A stretch of DNA of 29,988 nucleotides from Chara braunii (GCA_003427395.1 BFEA01000639.1:99439-129426), one strand, 5' to 3'; positions 1-9,500 are shown, counted from the first letter of the stretch. The notes: generated by a model from the letters alone, not told the origin. Numbers and translations: made by a program.

Positions 1-183
1 ATGATGATTAACAGCCACAAGCAAGCCACGCAGTATCAAGACCCGACATACAACACCATGGACAACCCCTTGGGTGGTGCGCAGGCAGTGTCTGTTTAAG
101 CTTACCGTGCGTCAGCCCAAGGTGGTGTGTGTCCAGCCGTGCGTCATTCTAACGCCCTGCCGGTGTCCATGCGCTAGGCTGCA

Positions 184-264
184 ATTGAGTTGAGTTTTGA
201 ACCCGTAACCCTATACCACAATGCGCATTTCCAACCGGTGCTCTAACCACTGAGCTACATCAAC
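184..264 (-). other. tRNA-like sequence (tRNA relic or head of a tRNA-derived SINE)
   Basis: Read on the - strand from 264 there is TAGCTCAGTGGTTAGAGC, which matches the pol III A box and forms a perfect GCTC/GAGC D stem. About 40 bases later comes GGGTTCAAAACTC, close to a B box. The anticodon and T stems do not pair well and the acceptor arms match only partly, so this is unlikely to be a working tRNA gene. It is either a decayed tRNA or the tRNA-related head of a SINE. Positions 1-180 show nothing I can assign. Confidence 0.5.
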
Positions 265-521
265 TGGTCATCCTTATATGAAGTGGGTGCAGATTACAGG
301 AAGCGGGTGGAGGGGCTGGGTGGGGGTAGTTGGCAGTTGCTGAAGTAGGGTCGCACCGGAGTACTGCTCTTCCGGACATCATCATGGAGGGCGGTGATTG
401 TTCCAGGGGAGCAGGGGCAAATGAGGGGGATGTCCTACCCTCAGCCTGACTCATGATAGGCGGCAGGGTAGGCAACTTAGGGGTATAAAGGCCATGGTCC
501 ATTCTTGGGCGTTCCACTCTG
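265..521. other. Unassigned non-coding stretch
   Basis: No convincing coding frame or repeat was found. The open - strand frame here is short, proline-rich and without recognisable motifs. Confidence 0.3.
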
Positions 522-678
522 TTAAACCACCAGTACTTAGCCCAGCTATCGGCCGTGGAAAAAAATAGAGTAAAAGTGTTTCTAGTCGGATGAATTTTGG
601 GCGCTCCTGGTAGCCCGTACGTTTCCTAAAATTGTTGCGCGTTAATGGGCACGACTCAGGGAAGTACTGGTGGTTTAA
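522..678. mobile_element. MITE with TTAA flanks (piggyBac-like), copy 1
   Basis: The sequence TTAA (522-525) is followed by ACCACCAGTACTT, and the far end is its exact inverse followed by TTAA (675-678). The perfect inverted repeat including TTAA is 17 bases and the body is 149 bp with no coding capacity. TTAA target duplication with short inverted ends is the signature of piggyBac-type elements. Assignment to that superfamily is inference because no transposase is present. Related ends occur at 771, 951, 1156, 1553, 28458 and 28664. Confidence 0.65.
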
Positions 679-770
679 GGCACCACGGTGACCTTGGTGG
701 GCGATGGGTGTCCTTCAAGTTGGAGGAAGTGAGTGCAATTCAGGGGTTGTGCATACTCTGGAGGGGTCAG

Positions 771-800
771 TTAAACCGCCAGTACACCCGGGCCTGGAGT
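771..800 (+). mobile_element. Solo left end of the TTAA MITE family
   Basis: TTAA followed by ACCGCCAGTACACCCGGGCCTGG closely resembles the left end of the neighbouring element at 951 (ACACCAGTACACTCGGTCCTGG). No inverse partner is seen before the next element, so this is a truncated copy. Positions 800-950 show nothing else assignable. Confidence 0.5.
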
Positions 801-950
801 TAGAGGTGAAGGGGCCATAGATGGCAGGGAAGAGTCCCAGGTGCTAGGTGTGGAAGCAGCTCATCTCAGTAAATATGTAGACAATGTGTAAAACAACAGT
901 GTACAGGTCACATATCCAGACACCATACTACATTGTGTCATTGGGGGCAG

Positions 951-1159
951 TTAAAACACCAGTACACTCGGTCCTGGACACGCTCCACTGGGAGCGCTCC
1001 ACTGCTCGCCAAGCTTTGCTGAACAGCCAGAGGCGCAGTTCGTTTCTTTTTTGGCTGGCGCCACCGGCCATTTTGGTCTGGTAGGCCCGAGGTGCGGAGT
1101 TTTTGGAGTAAGGGATGAAACACTTTCTGCAAGGCCGGGGCCGTGTAGTGGTGGTTTAA
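951..1159. mobile_element. MITE with TTAA flanks (piggyBac-like), copy 2
   Basis: TTAA at 951-954 and 1156-1159 bound a 201 bp body. Its ends, AACACCAGTACAC and the inverse of ACCACCACTACAC, are imperfect inverted repeats of about 23 bases, both continuing into GC-rich sequence. The interior (CGCCAAGC...GCTGAACAGCC) resembles the interior of the copy at 28462-28660, so these are one family. The right TTAA is shared with the next element. Confidence 0.65.
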
Positions 1160-1381
1160 ACCACTACCTTCTTCCCGGGCCCCGAACATAACGCATATGC
1201 ATTGTATTCGAATTTCAAAATTTGAAAAAAAATCGAATAGAATGCGTATGCATTGTATTCGAAATTTAGGGCTATTTGAATAGAACGCATAAGCATTGTA
1301 TTCACATAGAAGGCACCCTATGCATTGTATTCGTTTACAAGTTACAACACATATGCGTTATGTTAGGGGGAAGAAGGTAGT
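1156..1381. mobile_element. Fold-back element with internal ATGCATTGTATTCG repeats
   Basis: This starts at the TTAA shared with the preceding MITE. ACTACCTTCTTCCC at 1163 is mirrored by GGGAAGAAGGTAGT ending at 1381, and both arms continue into AACATAACGCATATG, giving arms of about 37 bases. The interior holds four copies of ATGCATTGTATTC or close variants, near 1197, 1248, 1292 and 1320. The right end lacks its TTAA and runs straight into the arm of the next MITE, as if inserted or recombined there. Confidence 0.6.
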
Positions 1382-1553
1382 ACACGGCCCCAGCCTTGCA
1401 GTCCGAAACTTGTCGCCACAAGAAAACGGGGCCGGAACGTCAAATGCTGGGCCTGCCGTTGATAAATTCAATCGGCGGCCCCGTTTTCCTTTCGCGCTTC
1501 AGAATTTGAGGTGTCAGGCCCACGGCCCAGGTGCCCATGTACTGGTGCTTTAA
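1378..1553. mobile_element. MITE of the TTAA family, left end lost
   Basis: The left side begins GTACACGGCCCCAGCC, matching the family end after its first nine bases. The right side ends GTACTGGTGCT then TTAA (1550-1553), the inverse family end. The missing left tip sits exactly where the fold-back element ends. Confidence 0.5.
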
Positions 1554-1801
1554 GGATGGAGGCTGCAGTGGGTCTAGTTGATGACAGAGGTATAGGGGTG
1601 GATGGTGGCCATGTGCCTAGTGATGACAGGGACTGGAGCAACTCCGGGTGATGAAGTACATAATAAAGTAATAAAACAGTAACCAGAATAGTAAGTTAAA
1701 CAGCAAAAAAAAAAGGAGAAAAAGAAAGGTAGGGCCTTGGTCTCTCAAGTGATCAAATGGAGATATGTACCAGCAACGGCTTCCCTTTTTGTACAAGTAC
1801 A
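1554..1801. other. Unassigned stretch
   Basis: No gene or clear repeat was seen. It contains an A-rich run around 1705-1727 and is otherwise unremarkable. Confidence 0.3.
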
Positions 1802-1862
1802 GGGACCCCCTTTCCAGCAAGTGCAGCTCCCCACTAATAGATCGAGCCCTCCAACCGGGGAA
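1802..1862 (+). repeat. SINE-like core, degenerate copy
   Basis: CCAGCAAGTGCAGCTCCCCACTAATAGATCGAGC is recognisably the family core (key parts CCAGC, GCTCCCCAC, AATAGAT), but the first hairpin is damaged by a short deletion. The potential pseudoknot pair here is AGTG with CACT, a compensated variant of the usual GGTG/CACC. An A-rich tract follows at about 1926-1952. Confidence 0.6.
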
Positions 1863-1954
1863 CCACGTACGGAGGCTGCTCTCATCATCTCTGTCAGTGT
1901 CAACCACCTCAACAGAGGATTTCTCAAAAGAAAAAGAAAAGCAAGAAAAAGGGG

Positions 1955-2851
1955 TCATACTGTGAGGTTTGCTTCCTGACAGGTAATACCTAACATCACC
2001 CTACCTAACATCGTCCGTTTCCCGGCTTGTATAAAATAAAAGACTTCCCTGTCTCGACAGTGGGAGGCCTTTGCAGCAAATCTCTTCTTGTATATGAGAC
2101 TCACGCTGCTGACGTTGGCCTGGAGGATGCGGTGCTGCCACAAAAGGGATACTAGGTGCTTTTTTGGCTTCCCTCAAGCAAAGGAGGCAGTCATAACAAC
2201 AATCATGAACCAAATGCAAACAGCCATGACACAATTCAGGGACGATTTTGGAGCGGAAAAGACCACATCCAAAAAAGCAACAATGCCGAGAGATGTTTAC
2301 AACTTATATGGCTGGACAAGAACCGGTTATTGGCCAAGCCGGAAGCCCAGAACAAGCTGGTCTGGAAAAGGTGGGTAGCGATGGAACCATCCTGGAAGAG
2401 AATACCTTTGGCACACTTCCGGGCGGTCCATCCGGGACAAAACTTTGTCCTTATCCCCACCTCCTCCGGAACCCCGGATCATGCCCCACCTGCGATCACA
2501 CAACTGAATTTCCACGCCAGTGGCCTCTTAAAGCAGCCCTGGATCCCCCCCCCCCTCACTCTCCCCTCCTGCCCCCAGGCCCCGCCCTCCTCTAAACCTG
2601 TGCCTGCTCCCGGTCAACCCCCCCCCCGCCCCAAAGAGTCAGACCCCACCCGGTCCAGCATAGAGGACCTTGGGTACAATGCTGCACCAAGAGAGAAACG
2701 GGGCCGACAGCACCAACACGGGGACACACAAGAGCTCCTAAGATGGAAGCTGACTTGGAAATATAACGGTGTGCATAGAGAGAGAGGAAAAACAGTACAA
2801 ACAGGGGTCAGAGCTGAGTGGGGAAAAACGGGAACTCACCGGGAAAGTTGA
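1955..2851 (+). other. Possible decayed coding sequence, proline-rich, unknown
   Basis: One frame stays open from 2156 to 2851 (231 codons from its first ATG), and the preceding stretch in other frames has several stops. The translation includes a run rich in Trp, Lys and Arg (around residues 50-90), then a Pro/Ser-rich part (residues 125-165) made largely of C-runs in the DNA. I do not recognise a family. A LINE ORF1 remnant is possible but unsupported. The long C-tracts can keep frames open by chance, so coding status is doubtful. Confidence 0.2.
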
Positions 2852-2866
2852 AGGAACAGGAACTAT

Positions 2867-3236
2867 GTTCAGAAGTAAGCAGGGCAATCTATGCTGGCAG
2901 ACCTCACAGTCACTGTTCTCATTGTCCTCAGGCATTCTCAAGTTTTGTATATAGGAAGGTGAAGAGGTCACTATTTATGCTCAGTCAATCCCCTGAGGTG
3001 CAGGGCAATCAATGCTGGCAGATCTCACAGTCACTATTCTCATTGTTCTCAGACATTCTCAATTTCTGTATATGGGACGCTGGACCCGTTTTCCATCAGG
3101 TGATGCTCCCCACCAATAGATGGAGCCTCCCTCCTGGTGTTAGTGGTGTCTGCTCTTATCAGCCGCACTAACACTGGCGAGGGCGTGTTTTGTTATTAAA
3201 AAAAAAAAAAAAAAAAAAAAGTTCAGAAGTAAGCAG
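2867..3236 (+). mobile_element. Retroposon with 16-base target-site duplication and poly(A)
   Basis: GTTCAGAAGTAAGCAG occurs at 2867-2882 and again at 3221-3236, directly after a run of 23 A (3198-3220). The 338 bp between them has the hallmarks of LINE-driven retroposition. Its 5' part holds two diverged copies of a module (GGCAATCTATGCTGGCAG and so on at about 2883-2953 and 3008-3069, ~125 bp apart). Its 3' part is the SINE-like core (from 3074) ending in a GTGTTAGTG...CACTAACAC hairpin and the A tail. Confidence 0.85.
3074..3220 (+). repeat. SINE-like core with poly(A), GTGTTAGTG subtype
   Basis: GGGACGCTGGACCCG opens the core, followed by AGGTGATGCTCCCCACCAATAGATGGAGC with the GGTG/CACC and GCTCC/GGAGC pairings. 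The 3' half differs from the main subtype: it carries a perfect 9-bp hairpin GTGTTAGTG/CACTAACAC. The copy at 14038 shares this 3' half with compensating changes. Confidence 0.8.
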
Positions 3237-3667
3237 CAAGGGCCCAAGGGGGGTAGGTAGTACAGCAGTAAGGTGACTAGGAGACAGTGGGAAGGGAGGC
3301 GACGGTACTGATGTAAGGGGTAGGCAAAAGGGGAGTCTTCAGCCACTGACCTCGACACAAAGGTTGGGAGAGAGGGAGAGCCAACTTTGCAAGTGGTGAT
3401 TGGGGCGGCAGCAGCAGCAGATGCAGTGAAACCATCACTGGCTGAGATCAATTTCGAAACTTTTTGGTACCTAGTTAATGGTTAGTTAGTAAGGGGGGCT
3501 GGTGAATAGGGATGCCATTGGGCTAATAGATAAGTGGTGCTCCACGAAGGGATGGGTGAATTTAGTAGCACCCATGATGGGACAACGGAGCCTCGGGCTG
3601 AGAAGAGAAATGACAACAGACCCAGGAAACAACCAACAGCAATCTCTGTGTTACAAGATGTATCAAT
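3237..3667. other. Unassigned stretch
   Basis: No gene recognised. It holds short GCAGCAGCAGCAG microsatellite sequence around 3411-3424. Confidence 0.3.
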
Positions 3668-3834
3668 GGGACGTTGGACCTGGTTTCCAGCAGGTTCCGC
3701 TCCCCACCAATAGATGGAGCAGCCCGACAGATAAGTCCTCAATTCTGACGGTTCTCTTACCACCGCCGGGATAGAGGGCGTAAACAAGGGCTATTTTCGC
3801 TCAAGACTGCCGCCCTTTTAAAACAAAAAAAAAA
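3668..3834 (+). repeat. SINE-like core with A-rich tail, main subtype
   Basis: GGGACGTTGGACCTGGTTTCCAGCAGG, then GCTCCCCACCAATAGATGGAGCAGCCCG, then a GGTTCTCTTACCACC hairpin segment shared with the copies at 11213 and 11710. It ends in an A-rich tail at 3825-3834. The pseudoknot pair is GGTT/CACC, one mismatch. Confidence 0.75.
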
Positions 3835-3937
3835 GAAGGAAAAAAAAGAGTTTTGAATTCGCAGGAATAACAGGGCATTGCAGGTCCCTGCCGAGGGCAG
3901 TCTGAAACTGCAGCAAGAAAAGAACGGCTTTGTGCAC

Positions 3938-4150
3938 TTCTTTTTTTTTGGGGGGGGGAACTATGCGGGAGTCACAAAAATGAGTTATCATTGCAGTATG
4001 GGCCAAGATACAGTTTCGAATTACAGTTCGGACAATGTATACAACCCAGCTTTCTGGCCAGGTAGGGTGCCTGAAGTGCAATTGCAATCTGTATAGTGCA
4101 ATTATAACTCTTTTTTGTGACTCCGGCGTAGTTACCCCTTCTTTTTTTTT
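3938..4150. mobile_element. MITE with ~35-base inverted ends and 12-base flanking duplication
   Basis: GGGGAACTATGCGGGAGTCACAAAAATGAGTTAT near 3955 is mirrored by ATAACTC...TGTGACTCCGGCGTAGTTACCCC ending at 4138, about 35 bases with a few mismatches (given here in pieces; key shared part GAGTCACAAAAA). The flanks TTC plus nine T occur on both sides (3938-3949 and 4139-4150). Long inverted ends with a roughly 9-12 base duplication suggest a Mutator-like MITE, but the T-run makes the exact duplication length uncertain. The body has no coding capacity. Confidence 0.65.
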
Positions 4151-4670
4151 CTGAAGGCCTACGGTTTCATGTGGCGGGGGGCGTGGCGCGGCCGGGAGCG
4201 CTGCGCCCCCTCAGTACGATCTTGTCGGCACGCGACGGAGATGTCAGGCGGCGTCCCTCCTGCGCGTGGCGATGAGCGGCGATGGGGAGAAGGAACAAGC
4301 GGCGAGGAGCGGGGGATGAGGGCGGGGTGACGACAGGATGAGATGGAAGGTGATGAGGTAGGAGGCAGGGGCAGGTGGAGGCGCCCTGTGGGCTTGGCGA
4401 CTCGTCGGTGCGGCTCGTCAGTGCGATGTGAGAATATTCAGGTGAAGTGGCGGGTAAAAGTGGGAAGGGGAGTGATGGCAGGGAGGGGTAGTTTTTGGTG
4501 ATGGTTCTAACGGCGGGCTTCTACGAGAGATGGCGGCGGGCCTCTACGAGAGATGGCAGCGGCCTTCTACGAGAGATGGCGGACTGCCACCATGGGTGTT
4601 CCCTTTTTCTCCGGACTACCAGCGAGGGGTCGTCGACAGGCTCGGCGATTTGCTACGTGGCTGTGCTGAG
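4151..4670 (+). other. GC-rich block, possible promoter or first exon of a host transcript
   Basis: This block is strongly GC-rich and purine-rich compared with its neighbours. It contains three tandem 23-base repeats at 4511-4579, an ATG at 4592 in the context GCCACCATGG, and a strong donor-like GAG|GTAAGT at 4671. One frame is open from 4530 into the donor, but the frame of the ATG at 4592 stops just before it. This is compatible with an untranslated or short first exon. No protein family is recognised. Confidence 0.3.
4511..4579 (+). repeat. Three tandem 23-base repeats
   Basis: CGGCGGGCTTCTACGAGAGATGG is repeated at 4511, 4534 and 4557 with one to three changes. As the unit is not a multiple of three, it shifts any reading frame passing through it. 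Confidence 0.9.
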
Positions 4671-5370
4671 GTAAGTGTTGGCCACGGTCCGCCGGGTCTG
4701 GTAATCTTCATCGCTCAGCTTTCTGGGTAGATGCGGTGCAGGCCGCGAGCAGCTGAGATGCTTCTGAAGCCGATGAAGGAGGAGGTGAAGGTTGGGAGAG
4801 AAAGTGGGCATGACATGTGTGGGATTAGGGTTGGAAAGGAATGTTACGAAGATTGTCCGCTGTTTTTTCCCTCATTTCCGTCTGATTACAAGTTTTTTAA
4901 ATTCCGCTTTGTTTTTGCATGATTTCTTACTGATGACTGTACTTTGTCTGATCGTAGGAGTTTTTTGGATGTTGTTGATCATAGGACCTGGTGTTTTCTG
5001 GATGTAGTTGATCTTTAATTGAAATCTGGTTTTTCTGATTCTAAGAAAGATTTCTAATCTGAAAATTATAGTGGTATGATCTAGGACCGGTAGGATTTCT
5101 TAATAATTCCGAGTAGTATTCCTAATCCAGAATTCGTATTTCAGAGTTTTGCTCTGATCCCAACGAAGGATTACTCCCAATGATTGATTTCTTGATTGTA
5201 CCCTTCTGATCGGTTTTCCGAATCCTGGGATTCGAAAATCAGGGTTGAAAGTCCGTTTGGACATCTTTAGTTGTGAATCTCAATATTATATTTCTACTTT
5301 TTGATGTCGGAAGGATGTGGTTCTAATACTGTGTTCTGATTTAATTTCTGATTGTCTGATTTTCTAAAGG
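4671..5370 (+). other. T-rich, intron-like stretch
   Basis: It begins with GTAAGT and is T-rich from about 4850. It carries many CTGAT motifs resembling branch points. Near its end, three CTGAT motifs in 35 bases are followed by a pyrimidine stretch and TTTTCTAAAG (5370). Alternative acceptor-like sites lie at 4957 (TCGTAG) and 5532 (CTCATAG). This is inference from splice-site resemblance only. Confidence 0.3.
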
Positions 5371-6275
5371 TACGTTTCCGAGGTAATTTTCCATCCGAAG
5401 TAATTTTCCATCCGAGAAAATTTGTGACGTTGCTAATTAGTTTTTCCTCGATACTTGATTCGATATTTGATACTATATGTTTGAGGTCATACTCGAATCT
5501 CTGGCTGTGATATTGGGGGATTTGGGCTCATAGGTGGCGATTGAATTCTCTCCTCCAGGGTTGGAGCCCCTCCCTGCGAGGGTTATGCAAGGTGGGAGGT
5601 GTGATCCTTGAGAGGGTAGGGGCGGTTTGTGGGTTTGTTCTCTTTTGGGCCAGGCTGATTAGCCAAGGCGGTTGGGAGAGAGGACAAAGGGACGATGCTG
5701 ATTTCAGCAAGGTGAGAGGCTGAGAGGTGTTTCACCTGGAGGGGGTGGGACATGAGGGAAGGGTGATCTTCGGCTCTACGGGGGCATACTCTAGGGGGTA
5801 TTGTGTGCTGCTGAGGGGGCAAGAGTGATTTAGGGGGCTGCTCTGAGCTGGGGCTGGAACGTGAGGGGCCACCTTCCTGTGGACTGAGTGGAGGCAATGA
5901 AAGGGCAGGAGGTCGTTTTTGAGGGGGAGGAGAAGACCGATCGGTTTCTTGTGAAGCCTCTTACATCCAGCAGAGACGTGAATTAGGCGTGGGAATTTTC
6001 ATGAGGAGAGAAGAAGTTCCCTCCCATCTTCTCTTCTCGTGGGATTAATATGCCTTATATGACCACGGCTTAAAAAAAAAAATTTTGTCATAATCTTGAT
6101 GCTGGTTGCAGTGGACCGCGTTTGCTGTGATGGTTGGAAATAATGCACTCTATGGCGAAGGGGCTAGCCAATAGGGTGGAAATAGGGCATAACAGCGGAG
6201 GAGATTGTGGCTCTACCGCCGTAAGTCTTGCCGGAGTAGGGTTGAGAAGGTTTGTTGTTGTGATCACATGTTGCA
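5371..6275 (+). other. Non-coding stretch with an A-run, followed by LINE leader
   Basis: No convincing coding frame. A run GCTTAAAAAAAAAAA near 6069-6081 could be an old poly(A) tail ending the upstream unit. From about 6150 the sequence belongs to a repeat family also present at 12000 and 12205, and leads into the LINE start codon at 6276. It may therefore be the LINE 5' untranslated region. Confidence 0.35.
6150..6270 (+). repeat. Dispersed repeat, copy 1 (LINE leader?)
   Basis: Shared landmarks are ATAGGGCATAACAGCGGAG, GTAAGTCTTGCCGGAGTAGGG and GAGAAGGTTTGTTGTTG. Related copies are at about 11990-12120 and 12205-12330, and a short piece is at 11857. Its position just upstream of the LINE suggests an untranslated leader. 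Confidence 0.55.
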
Positions 6276-7469
6276 ATGGATGACCTCGAAACACTATACT
6301 GCAGAAATCACGCGTGGAAAAAATGTGTAGACTCCGCTGACCTAGACCTGTGCTCCATCAATGTAAATGGCTTGACATCTTGTAAACCTGAAAAACGGCA
6401 AGCCATCTGGGATCAGCTTAAAGGCATAGGAGGCAGGCGTTGACCAGATGTGATCTGCATACAAGAAACACATATGCAAGACATCCCGGATCATAACAGG
6501 GCTCACAAACAGGTGTGGCCTCACACCGCCATTAGGGCACATGCACCAAGACCTGGTTCTGCAGGCGTGGCAATCTGGGTCCCCCCCGACTCCAGATTCC
6601 AGCCGGTCCACTGGGTAGTGGATGAGGAAGAAGGACGGTGGGCCTCGGTTCTCGTTATGCTAGAACTAGAACTGTTGTGTATTCTCTGTATTTACTCTTC
6701 AAACTCAGTAGGAGAAAGGAAATAGTTATTGGGAAGGATAGGAACGCAAGTCCCGAAAGGTATCCCTCTAGTCATAGCAGGCGACTTCAATGCTACCCCT
6801 GATAGGTGGCTAGACAGATGGAGCCCCCAGAACTCCCCCTCCTTTGCGGCAGCAGAAGATGAACAAATGCTTGCGGATCTTGGCACATTGCTCTCGGTCT
6901 TTGATACCTTCCGCCGCTTGCACCCCCAAGAGCGGGCCTTTACATGCATACGAGATAGCGACCCTGCACAATTATCGAAATCACGCATCGATCTTATTTT
7001 GCTCTCCAACGGCCTAGAGGGGGCCTTGCGATGGACACTGATTCTCCCACGCAGTCCCCACCCCGGACTGGACCACAAAACCTGTGGAATAGTATTAACA
7101 ATGAGAAAAAGACCCGATCAAGGGTCAGACTTCTTCAAACTGAATACCTCCTTGCGTAAGGACTCTTCTTTTGTGCAGATGATCCGCTCAGAATGGGAAT
7201 TCTGGCGCCATCAAAAACACCTCTTTGACTCCCGTCTCGAGTGGTTCAACAACGACCTGATTTTCTTAGCCAGGAAATGTAAGGAATTTGCCAAATCCAA
7301 AGCGGCCCTTCGACAGCATCAGGAAAGGACGACACATAACGAGCTCATATCCCTGAAACGACAGGTGGTGTCACAACACCTCAATCCCTCCCCCCAAGAA
7401 TGGCAGCGGCTCACCTCCTCCATCCATGAAGCGAAGAACCAACTTCTGCAATACACAACGCATAGATAG
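6276..7469 (+). pseudogene. LINE (L1-type) ORF2, endonuclease domain, broken
   Basis: This is the N-terminal part of a LINE ORF2 with an APE-like endonuclease, which nicks target DNA to prime reverse transcription. The start at 6276 (MDDLETL) is the first ATG in frame before the conserved start. Visible motifs in order: INVNGL, CIQETH (catalytic Glu), AGDFNATP (Asp and Asn), SRIDLIL, and HPGLDHK, where the usual Ser-Asp-His is Leu-Asp-His. A basic, coiled region follows. The frame is interrupted by TGA at 6441 and TAG at 6723, and ends at TAG 7467. The reverse transcriptase continues in another frame, so a frameshift lies near 7430-7490. All catalytic residues I can place are still present, so decay is recent. 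Confidence 0.9.
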
Positions 7470-9030
7470 CAAGGGATTAGGAATCAGAGGCAAAATGGCC
7501 AAACTTACTCACGATGCCTCAATGGATACCCAATTTTTCTCATTGGCCACTGCCCGTTCTCGTAGGACGGTCATTGAGGCCTTCTGCGCCCCGAAGGACA
7601 GTAATATCATTGCCACCGACACAACGTATTGTACATTGATCACCAAGACGTTCTTCAAGCAGCTATACACGTCTCATATCCCTTCCCCCCACGAGGACGA
7701 ACGGATCAGGGAGATACAAAATTTTCTGCTACCAATGGACCGACACATATCCCCGTGCCAGCACGACAAGCTGGAGAGGGAGCTAATGAAAGAAGAAGTA
7801 TGGTCAACACTTCTCCAAAGGAGGCGAGAGAAAACCCCAGGCATCGACAGTTTTCCCAAAGAATTCTGGGAAGCTATCAGGACTGACCCAAGCACTGACT
7901 TGTGGGAATATTACCGGGCTGTTTGGGAAGCCGGTGAAATGGGGGAAACCGTTGGGAAAGGCGTACTATCCCTTTTATATAAGAAAGGCGACAAAATGAA
8001 CATCAGGAATTATAGGCCTATTACACTACTTACGGTGGTCTATAAAATGTTTTCTAAAGCACTGGCCAATCACATGGCAGCTGTTCTGGAGGACGTTATA
8101 CACCCGGTGCAAACTGGGTTCATGTCCGATAGGAACATACAAGAGAACATCTTGCTTGTCAACGATGTGGTGCAGCTAGCACGACGACATCGAGCCAATG
8201 CGGCCATTATTTTCATAGACTTTGAGAAAGCCTACGACCATGTGGACTGGGAATTCTTAGATCGATGTTTGGAAAGAATGACCTTCGGACTGGTCTTCCG
8301 TCGCTGGATCAAGATCCTCCATACTCTTGCCACCACCTGCGTGCAAGTCAACGGGTCAATTGCACCTCCGTTTGAGCTCCAACGCTCGGTGAAGCAAGGA
8401 GACCCGATTGCCCCCCACCTTTTCTTGGTGATAATGGAGGCACCGTCAGCCAACCTTCGCCATCACAAGGACCTTACTCGAATCAAGATATCCAACATCC
8501 CCGAGGAAGCAATCCCTATATGCTCCCTTTTTGCAGACGACCTCACTATAATGATGGATGCGACAAAATCTAACATGAAGGAAATCGAACTGCTTATGAA
8601 CAAATTTTGTCTACTATCAGATATGTCTGTGAATTGGGGACAAAAGACGATTGGATGGTGGATGCACCATCAAGGGGGAAGACCCCCAAAATCCCCGCGG
8701 ATTACATGGCACTCTCATGATGACCCACTAAGAATCCTGATGGCACTTGTCACCGCCAACGGGAAGCCAATATCCAATGATGAATGGTTTGCCGGACCAA
8801 CACAGTCCAAACTGGAAAAATGGAACAATAAACGCACCTCCATTTTCAGACGAGTGCTTGTGATAAATAATGTCGTCCTGGCCACCCTCTGGTACAAAGC
8901 CATTCTATGGCCCTTAAGTGCTGGGGGGATCATCAAGGCACTGAAACAACAGTTGGCGGCCTTCCTCTGGAGAGGCGACAACAACCAATCCCACGTCATA
9001 AGTCGAGTGGCACGGGAATCAGTGATTTAG
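7426..9030 (+). pseudogene. LINE ORF2, reverse transcriptase domain
   Basis: This 534-codon open frame carries the whole L1-type reverse transcriptase. Motifs by residue in this frame: TPGID (137-141), KKGDKMNIRNYRPITLL (186-202), QTGFMSDRNIQENI (229-242), FIDFEKAYDHVDW with catalytic Asp265, SVKQGDP (321-327), FADDL with both catalytic Asp (371-372), and a thumb region ending in MSVNWGQKT. The first part (to about residue 20) is probably out-of-frame sequence overlapping the endonuclease frame. It ends at TAG 9028, where relatives usually have Trp or another residue before PKSGGGLGI, which continues in the same frame after the stop. Confidence 0.95.
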
Positions 9031-9500
9031 CCTAAGAGTGGAGGAGGACTGGGAATTGTGGATCCGGCCACACAATTCCAAGCCCTCATGGTTCGCTGGT
9101 TTCAACGTATTATCTTTTCCACATCATCCCCTTGGGTCCCCCTGGCCCTGGCACAAATTTCTGACCTAGCCCCGGAAACCTCACTGGAGATTGATCCTAG
9201 AATTTGGCTGGAAGATAGGTACTGGAGGTTACCGAGGAAGTACAGGAACGGGGACCCTTCAGACAAAAAATGGATGCACTTGATACGTACCTGGAGGAAA
9301 CTCCCCCACCCACTTCGATCGACACCTGAGAGGTGGGAAGAGATCTTCAGGCAACCCCTCTTCGGCAACCGACTAATAACAGATGCTGGAGGGCGTGCGC
9401 GGAACAGCTCGGATGCCCCGTGGAAAGGCTGGGTAAAGCATGGTGTCCGAAGGGTTGGGGACCTTTGGGACAGGGAGACCAGAAACTGGAAGAACATAGA
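9031..9500 (+). pseudogene. LINE ORF2, connector after reverse transcriptase
   Basis: Directly after the stop the same frame continues with PKSGGGLGIVDPATQ, the conserved GLGI segment that follows the thumb in L1-type proteins. A Trp- and Arg-rich connector follows (WLEDRYWRLP, WKGWVKHGV). The frame then fails at about 9500 and the protein resumes in the frame that carries the zinc finger, so a second frameshift lies near 9490-9510. Confidence 0.8.

Noticed and set aside
3074-3180. Core as an HDV-like, hammerhead or twister self-cleaving ribozyme
   Set aside because: I looked for the hammerhead CTGATGA/GAAA core and an HDV-type nested fold with a 5' strand partner and found neither; only a simple H-type pseudoknot is supported.
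4511-4579. Three evenly repeated 23-base units as a CRISPR-like array
   Set aside because: The repeats are directly adjacent with no spacers, in a plant-like nuclear context.
9102-9497. 131-codon - strand frame inside the LINE
   Set aside because: It is a shadow of the sense LINE frame, which has the conserved GLGI and Trp-rich pattern.
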